Shown: piece by piece, positions 60,248 to 64,000 of the stretch | How the letters are laid out: the number at the start of each line of letters is the position of its first letter | Position numbering within the stretch: position 1 is the stretch's first letter | From: DASSJF01 sp035934535 | Lineage (GTDB): Bacteria > Sysuimicrobiota > Sysuimicrobiia > Sysuimicrobiales > Segetimicrobiaceae | DNA: 64,000 bases | Assembly: GCA_035934535.1 (NCBI GenBank) | Contig: DASYXS010000005.1 | Location: 1 to 64,000 of the forward strand | Direction: 5' to 3' | Made by a program: the position numbers and the translations under genes | The notes under the pieces: generated by a model | What the model was told of the DNA's origin: nothing | The model's database searches: none | The model's input: the letters and a program-made list of their open reading frames with translations, nothing else

Positions 60248-61461
60248 CCTGGTCGCGCGGCGCGGGGGCCGCGGACTACGAGGCGCGCGTCGATATGGCG
60301 CGCCTCCGCGCCGGGCGGATCGAGCGCGCGCGGCAGGCGATCGCCGCGGCGGACCTCGACGCCGTGCTCGTCTGGAAGGAAGAGAACGTCCGCTACCTCA
60401 CGAGCCTGCGGCCGCAGATCATCGCCGGCAAGAACGGCGTGCTGAACGGCGCGCTCTGCACCCGCGACGGGACGACCGCGCTCCTCGTTTCCGGCGGAGA
60501 CCGCGATCGCGCCGAGGCCACGATGCCGTGGGTGGGCGACTGGGAGACGATTCCGATCCTCGAAGAGCCCGGTCTCATCCGCCACGCCGCCTCGGAGATC
60601 ATCCCGGGCCTGCTGCGCCGCCGAGGGCTCCGCGGCGCGCGCGTCGGCATCGACCTGGCGAGCAAGCTGCTGATGGACGCGTTGGCGGAGACGTGCCCCG
60701 ACATCCGCTGGATAGACGGCGACGCGGCGATGCAGGCGGCCCGGCGCATCAAGACGGCGGAGGAGCTGGCGGTGATCGAGGAGGCGACGGCGATCGCCGA
60801 GGCCGTTACGGCGACCGCGGCCGCCGCCGTCCGCGAAGGGGTGCGGGAGTGCGAGGTCGCCGGCGAGGCGCTGCGCACGCTCCACCGGCTCGGCGGCGAA
60901 TACCCGCACGTGACGACGCCGTTCGTGGCGAGCGGCGAGCGGATGTCGCCGCCGACGCGGCTCGCGACCGACAAGCTGATCCGCGAGGGCGACCTCGTCT
61001 TCATCGACATCGGCGCGATGTGGAACGGCTATTTCGGCGACATCGGCCGGACGGTGGTCTGCGGGGAGCCGTCGCCCGACCAGCGGCGGATCTACCGCGC
61101 GGTATGGGACGGCCTGCAGGCGGGTATTGCGGCGATGCGTCCCGGCGCGACGAACGCCGAGGTGACCATGGTGATCCGCGACCGCGCGGCGTCGCACGGC
61201 CTCGGCGGGCGCTTCCTCAGCCTGTTCATCGGCCACGGGATCGGGTGCGGCTCGAACGAGCCGCCCTACATCGGCGAAGCGTTTCCCGGCGCCGAGACCG
61301 TCACCCTCGAGGCCGGGATGGTGTTCGCCGTCGAGCCGCTGATCTGGCTTCCGGACGTGCCGGGAGGCGGAGGCGTCCGGCTGGAAGACATGGTGGCCGT
61401 GACGCCGGCCGGGGCGCGCCGGATCTCGCGAAGTCCGTACTGCGCCGCGCTGCTCGCCTAG
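60244..61461 (+). CDS. M24 family metallopeptidase (Xaa-Pro aminopeptidase-like)
   Basis: A 405-residue creatinase-N/M24 protein with all metal ligands: Asp in VFIDIGA, Asp in FGDIGRT, His in GHGIGCG, Glu in AVEPLIW and Glu in RLEDMVAV. It should therefore be a dinuclear metal hydrolase, unlike the protein at 1919-3121. TTG 60244 overlaps the upstream stop; this start is supported because DYEARVDMARLRAGR aligns with DWQGRVNFDRLRGER of the next gene. Cytoplasmic peptidase or amide hydrolase; the substrate is unknown. Confidence 0.88.
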   Translation: MTWSRGAGAADYEARVDMARLRAGRIERARQAIAAADLDAVLVWKEENVRYLTSLRPQIIAGKNGVLNGALCTRDGTTALLVSGGDRDRAEATMPWVGDWETIPILEEPGLIRHAASEIIPGLLRRRGLRGARVGIDLASKLLMDALAETCPDIRWIDGDAAMQAARRIKTAEELAVIEEATAIAEAVTATAAAAVREGVRECEVAGEALRTLHRLGGEYPHVTTPFVASGERMSPPTRLATDKLIREGDLVFIDIGAMWNGYFGDIGRTVVCGEPSPDQRRIYRAVWDGLQAGIAAMRPGATNAEVTMVIRDRAASHGLGGRFLSLFIGHGIGCGSNEPPYIGEAFPGAETVTLEAGMVFAVEPLIWLPDVPGGGGVRLEDMVAVTPAGARRISRSPYCAALLA

Positions 61462-61571
61462 CGGCCGCGGAGTTCCCGCCCGGCACGGACGGCCTCGGTG
61501 CACAGAGTCGCAGACGCCATGCAGCAGATGCGCCGGGGTGACCGGCGCGAACGCGAAGGGGGGCCATATCG

Positions 61572-62828
61572 ATGACGTACCACCCGTTTATCGCCGGGCA
61601 GCACGAGCTCCAGCCCCGGCGGGTCTTCAGCACGTCCGGCACGGACTGGCAGGGCCGCGTCAACTTCGACCGGCTGCGCGGCGAGCGGCTGGCGCGCGCG
61701 CGCGCGATGATGGACAAGCACGACCTCGGCGCGCTCATCCTGTTCGTCGGGGAAAACGTCCGCTACGTGACCGGCGTGTACCAGGGCAACTGGAAGAACA
61801 ACATCTTCATCCGCTACGCGGTGCTCCCGCGCGGCAAGGACCCGGTGCTGTTCGAGACGGTCGGCAGCGACCTGGTCTGCGCGCAGATGGACGCGCCGTG
61901 GCTCACTGAGGTCCGGCCCGCGATCACGTGGAAGTGGTCCGAGGGCGCGGAGGGCGAGATGGCCGCGCGGATGGCCGGGTCGATCGCGGACGTGCTGCGC
62001 GAGTCCGGCGTGCACAAGGAGAAGATCGGCATCGACATCATGGACATGGTCGCCTACCAGTCGCTGACGAAAGAGGGGCTCAACATCACGAACGGCTGGC
62101 CGGCGATGTCGCAGGCGCGGGTGATCAAGACCCAGGACGAGCTGGAGTGCCACAAGATCGCCGCGGCCCACGGCGACGCCGCGATGTACATGGCGAAGCA
62201 CGACTGGGCCAAGCCCGGCGTGCGCGAGGCCGAGGTCTGCGCGAAGGTCAACGAATACCTGTACCGCAGCGGCTTCGACTTCGTCTACGATATCATCGTC
62301 GCCTCGGGCGGCAACACCAGCCCCTACCGCCGCTGGCACACCGACAAGATCATCCGCCAGGGCGACCTCATGATCATCGACATCAACGCGGTCGGCCCGG
62401 GCGGGTACTTCATCGACTTCGTCCGGTGCTGGAAAGTCGCATCGAAGCCGACCCAGAAGGAGAAGGACCTCTACAAGGAATGCTACGATTCGCTCTACGC
62501 GGCGATCGGCGCGGTCCGCGCCGGGGCCACCTCCGCGGACGTCGCGAAGCACTTCCCCGTCTACGACGACGACAAGTACGGCAGCGTCTCGCTGCAGCAG
62601 TTCGCGCACAGCATCGGGCTCAGCCTGTACGAGGGGATGTGGATCTCCCGCGCGTACTCGCTCAAGTATCCCGCGGAGCTCAAGAAGAACATGTACTTCG
62701 CGATCGAGACGTTTGCGGGACATCCCGGCCTCGAGCAGACCGTCCGTCTCGAGGAGAACATCGTCGTGACCGACACCGGCCACGAGCGCTTCACCCTCTG
62801 CGAGCACGCCGACGACATGATGGCCTAG
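61572..62828 (+). CDS. M24 family metallopeptidase
   Basis: A 418-residue M24 protein paralogous to the preceding one. Metal ligands: Asp in MIIDINA, Asp in YFIDFVR, His in FAHSIGL, Glu in AIETFAG and Glu in RLEENIVV. N-terminal creatinase-like domain RARAMMDKHDLGALILF. ATG 61572 is 110 bases after the upstream gene, with GAAGGGGGG upstream. Some members of this group act on small amides rather than peptides. Likely in the same transcript as the amidohydrolase that follows. Confidence 0.89.
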   Translation: MTYHPFIAGQHELQPRRVFSTSGTDWQGRVNFDRLRGERLARARAMMDKHDLGALILFVGENVRYVTGVYQGNWKNNIFIRYAVLPRGKDPVLFETVGSDLVCAQMDAPWLTEVRPAITWKWSEGAEGEMAARMAGSIADVLRESGVHKEKIGIDIMDMVAYQSLTKEGLNITNGWPAMSQARVIKTQDELECHKIAAAHGDAAMYMAKHDWAKPGVREAEVCAKVNEYLYRSGFDFVYDIIVASGGNTSPYRRWHTDKIIRQGDLMIIDINAVGPGGYFIDFVRCWKVASKPTQKEKDLYKECYDSLYAAIGAVRAGATSADVAKHFPVYDDDKYGSVSLQQFAHSIGLSLYEGMWISRAYSLKYPAELKKNMYFAIETFAGHPGLEQTVRLEENIVVTDTGHERFTLCEHADDMMA

Positions 62829-62847
62829 GGGACCGGGCCGGCGCCGC

Positions 62848-63831
62848 ATGATCGTCGACGTTCACAGCCACGTCTTTCCGGAGCGGTTCCTGGCCGCCCT
62901 CGACCGGGCGGGCGCCCGGTTCGGCGCCAAGGTGGAGACGCGCGGCGGCGAGCGAATCGTCTGGAGCAGCCCGCGCCAGCGCTCCGCGATCGGGCCGGTG
63001 TTCTGGGACGTCGCGGAGCGCCTCGCCGCGCTCGACCGCTGGGGCATCGCGGTGCAGGCACTGTCGCTCTCTCCGCCGATGCTGTACTGGGCGCCGCCGG
63101 ACGTCGGAGGCGAGCTGGCCGCGGTGTTCAACGACGAGATCGCCGCGATCAGCCGCGCGCACCCCCGGCGGTTCCTTGCCTTCGCGACGCTGCCGCTCCA
63201 AGACGTCGGCGCGGCGGTCGCGGAGGCGGAGCGGGCCGCCCGCGCCGGCTGCCGGGCGCTGTACGTCGGCACGAACGTCAACGGCCGCTACCTCGACGAC
63301 CCGTCGTTTGAGCCGCTGTGGGAATGCGCGGTGCGGCACGGCCTGCCGGTGTTCACCCATCCGCTCAACAACGCCGGGGAGGAGCGCATGGGGGAGTGGC
63401 ACCTCGGCAACTCCGTCGGCAATCCGAACGAGACCACGCTCGCCGCCGCGCGCCTGATCATGGCCGGCGTGCTCGACCGGCACCCCGATCTCGAGATCGT
63501 CCTCGCGCACGGCGCAGGCTCGCTGCCGTTTCTCCTGGGACGGCTCGACCACACCTACGCGGTGCGCCCGGAGGTCCAGGGTGCGCTCCGCCGGCCGCCG
63601 TCGGCGTATCTTCCGCGGTTCTACGCCGACACGATCACGCACGGCGACCGCGCCCTCGCGTTCCTGATCGGGGCGGCCGGGGCGGACCGGGTGCTGCTCG
63701 GCACCGATCTGCCGTACGACATGGCGGACGTCGATCCGGCGGGGCGCCTCAGGCGGCTCGATCTGCCGCCGGCGGAGACCGCGGCGATCGAAGCCGGGAA
63801 CGCGGCCCGGCTCCTCGGGCTCGAGCTCTAA
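62848..63831 (+). CDS. amidohydrolase family protein (amidohydrolase_2)
   Basis: A 327-residue amidohydrolase related to those at 43979 and 51478 but more distant. Metal ligands: HSH (His6, His8) in IVDVHSHVFPE, His in FTHPLNNAG, His in LAHGAGSLPFLLGRLDH and Asp in GTDLPYDMAD. YWAPPDVGGELAAVFND mirrors the second paralogue. ATG 62848 is 19 bases after the M24 stop. Decarboxylase or hydrolase of an aromatic or lactone-like acid are the family options. Confidence 0.9.
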   Translation: MIVDVHSHVFPERFLAALDRAGARFGAKVETRGGERIVWSSPRQRSAIGPVFWDVAERLAALDRWGIAVQALSLSPPMLYWAPPDVGGELAAVFNDEIAAISRAHPRRFLAFATLPLQDVGAAVAEAERAARAGCRALYVGTNVNGRYLDDPSFEPLWECAVRHGLPVFTHPLNNAGEERMGEWHLGNSVGNPNETTLAAARLIMAGVLDRHPDLEIVLAHGAGSLPFLLGRLDHTYAVRPEVQGALRRPPSAYLPRFYADTITHGDRALAFLIGAAGADRVLLGTDLPYDMADVDPAGRLRRLDLPPAETAAIEAGNAARLLGLEL

Positions 63832-63842
63832 AGGCCGCGGCC

Positions 63843-64000
63843 GTGGGCGCGTCGTTCTACCTGCAGCAGGCTCTCAACGGTCTCTCATTCGGCGCGCTCT
63901 TGTTCCTGCTCGCGAGCGGGCTCACGCTCATCTTCGGGCTGATGCGCGTGGCCAACATCGCGCACGGCTCCTACTACCTGCTCGGCGCGTACGTCGGGCT
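63843..64000 (+). CDS. Liv-type (LivH family) ABC permease, 3' partial
   Basis: GTG 63843 opens a frame that runs off the window. The visible residues (SFYLQQALNGLSFGALLFLL, then LIFGLMRVANIAHGSYYLLGAY) match the N terminus of LivH permeases. It follows the amidohydrolase by 11 bases and so starts a second Liv-type importer in the same transcript. The rest lies outside the window. Confidence 0.85.
   Translation, partial: MGASFYLQQALNGLSFGALLFLLASGLTLIFGLMRVANIAHGSYYLLGAYVG

Overview
The window is a very G+C-rich bacterial chromosome segment (by eye near 70%). Genes are tightly packed, frequently start with GTG, often overlap as ATGA or GTGA, and carry GGAGG-type ribosome binding sites. I see no rRNA, tRNA, CRISPR array, insertion sequence or prophage. 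Content is that of a free-living heterotroph rich in importers and N-heterocycle, amide and organic-acid catabolism: molybdenum hydroxylases, luciferase-like monooxygenases, hydantoinase A/B, M24 hydrolases and metal-dependent amidohydrolases. The style fits soil or subsurface high-GC lineages such as Chloroflexota, Actinomycetota, Rokubacteria or CSP1-3-like groups, but no gene here fixes the taxonomy.

Layout. (a) 1-11.4 kb, + strand: two NitT/TauT-type permeases (the first cut by the window edge), a small membrane-anchored protein, a metal-ligand-poor M24 hydrolase (creatinase/ectoine-hydrolase-like), hydantoinase/oxoprolinase A and B, an SDR and a complete three-subunit molybdenum hydroxylase. 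(b) 11.4-20.8 kb: a DUF1989 gene (-) divergent from a complete Liv-type importer (SBP, a strong hairpin, then two permeases and two ATPases), followed by a second DUF1989 gene, a luciferase-like oxidoreductase and a TPP-dependent dehydrogenase E1 alpha/beta pair. (c) 20.8-27.0 kb: a TetR regulator of CecR type and a YbhG-F-S-R-like efflux ABC system with a fused double ATPase. (d) 33.2-27.1 kb, - strand operon: LamB/YcsF, an orphan molybdenum hydroxylase large subunit, a luciferase-like enzyme, CoA-transferase A and B, and a DUF4242 protein. (e) 33.4-38.6 kb: a cysteine-synthase-like enzyme, an unknown basic protein, and a - strand set of SDR, a substrate-binding-like protein without signal peptide, and a haloacid dehalogenase. 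Next come a decayed MOSC gene and a decayed ECF sigma gene whose anti-sigma partner is still intact. (f) 38.6-57.0 kb: two related modules of hydroxyacid dehydrogenase, amidohydrolase, sugar-type SBPs and permease pair. The first module also has a PucR regulator, a beta-propeller protein and an arginase-family hydrolase. An MFS exporter lies between them. Each permease pair has two SBP genes and neither has an ATPase gene in the window. (g) 57.0-64 kb: three Dabb-domain proteins (two of them an inverted pair), a Gfo/Idh/MocA oxidoreductase, two metal-competent M24 peptidases, a third amidohydrolase and the start of another Liv-type permease.

Working view: much of the segment looks like uptake and breakdown of nitrogen-rich small molecules (cyclic amides, ureides, guanidino compounds, N-heterocycles). 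Transporters are paired with C-N hydrolases of the M24, HyuA/HyuB, LamB/YcsF, DUF1989 and arginase families and with molybdenum hydroxylases. Individual substrates cannot be read from sequence. The most striking points are the M24 protein lacking metal ligands beside hydantoinase genes, the two DUF1989 genes bracketing a Liv transporter, the molybdenum hydroxylase/CoA-transferase operon, and the cluster of deletion scars near 37.2-38.3 kb. There is no gene-free stretch longer than 300 bases; the largest intergenic gap is about 200 bases (12065-12271).
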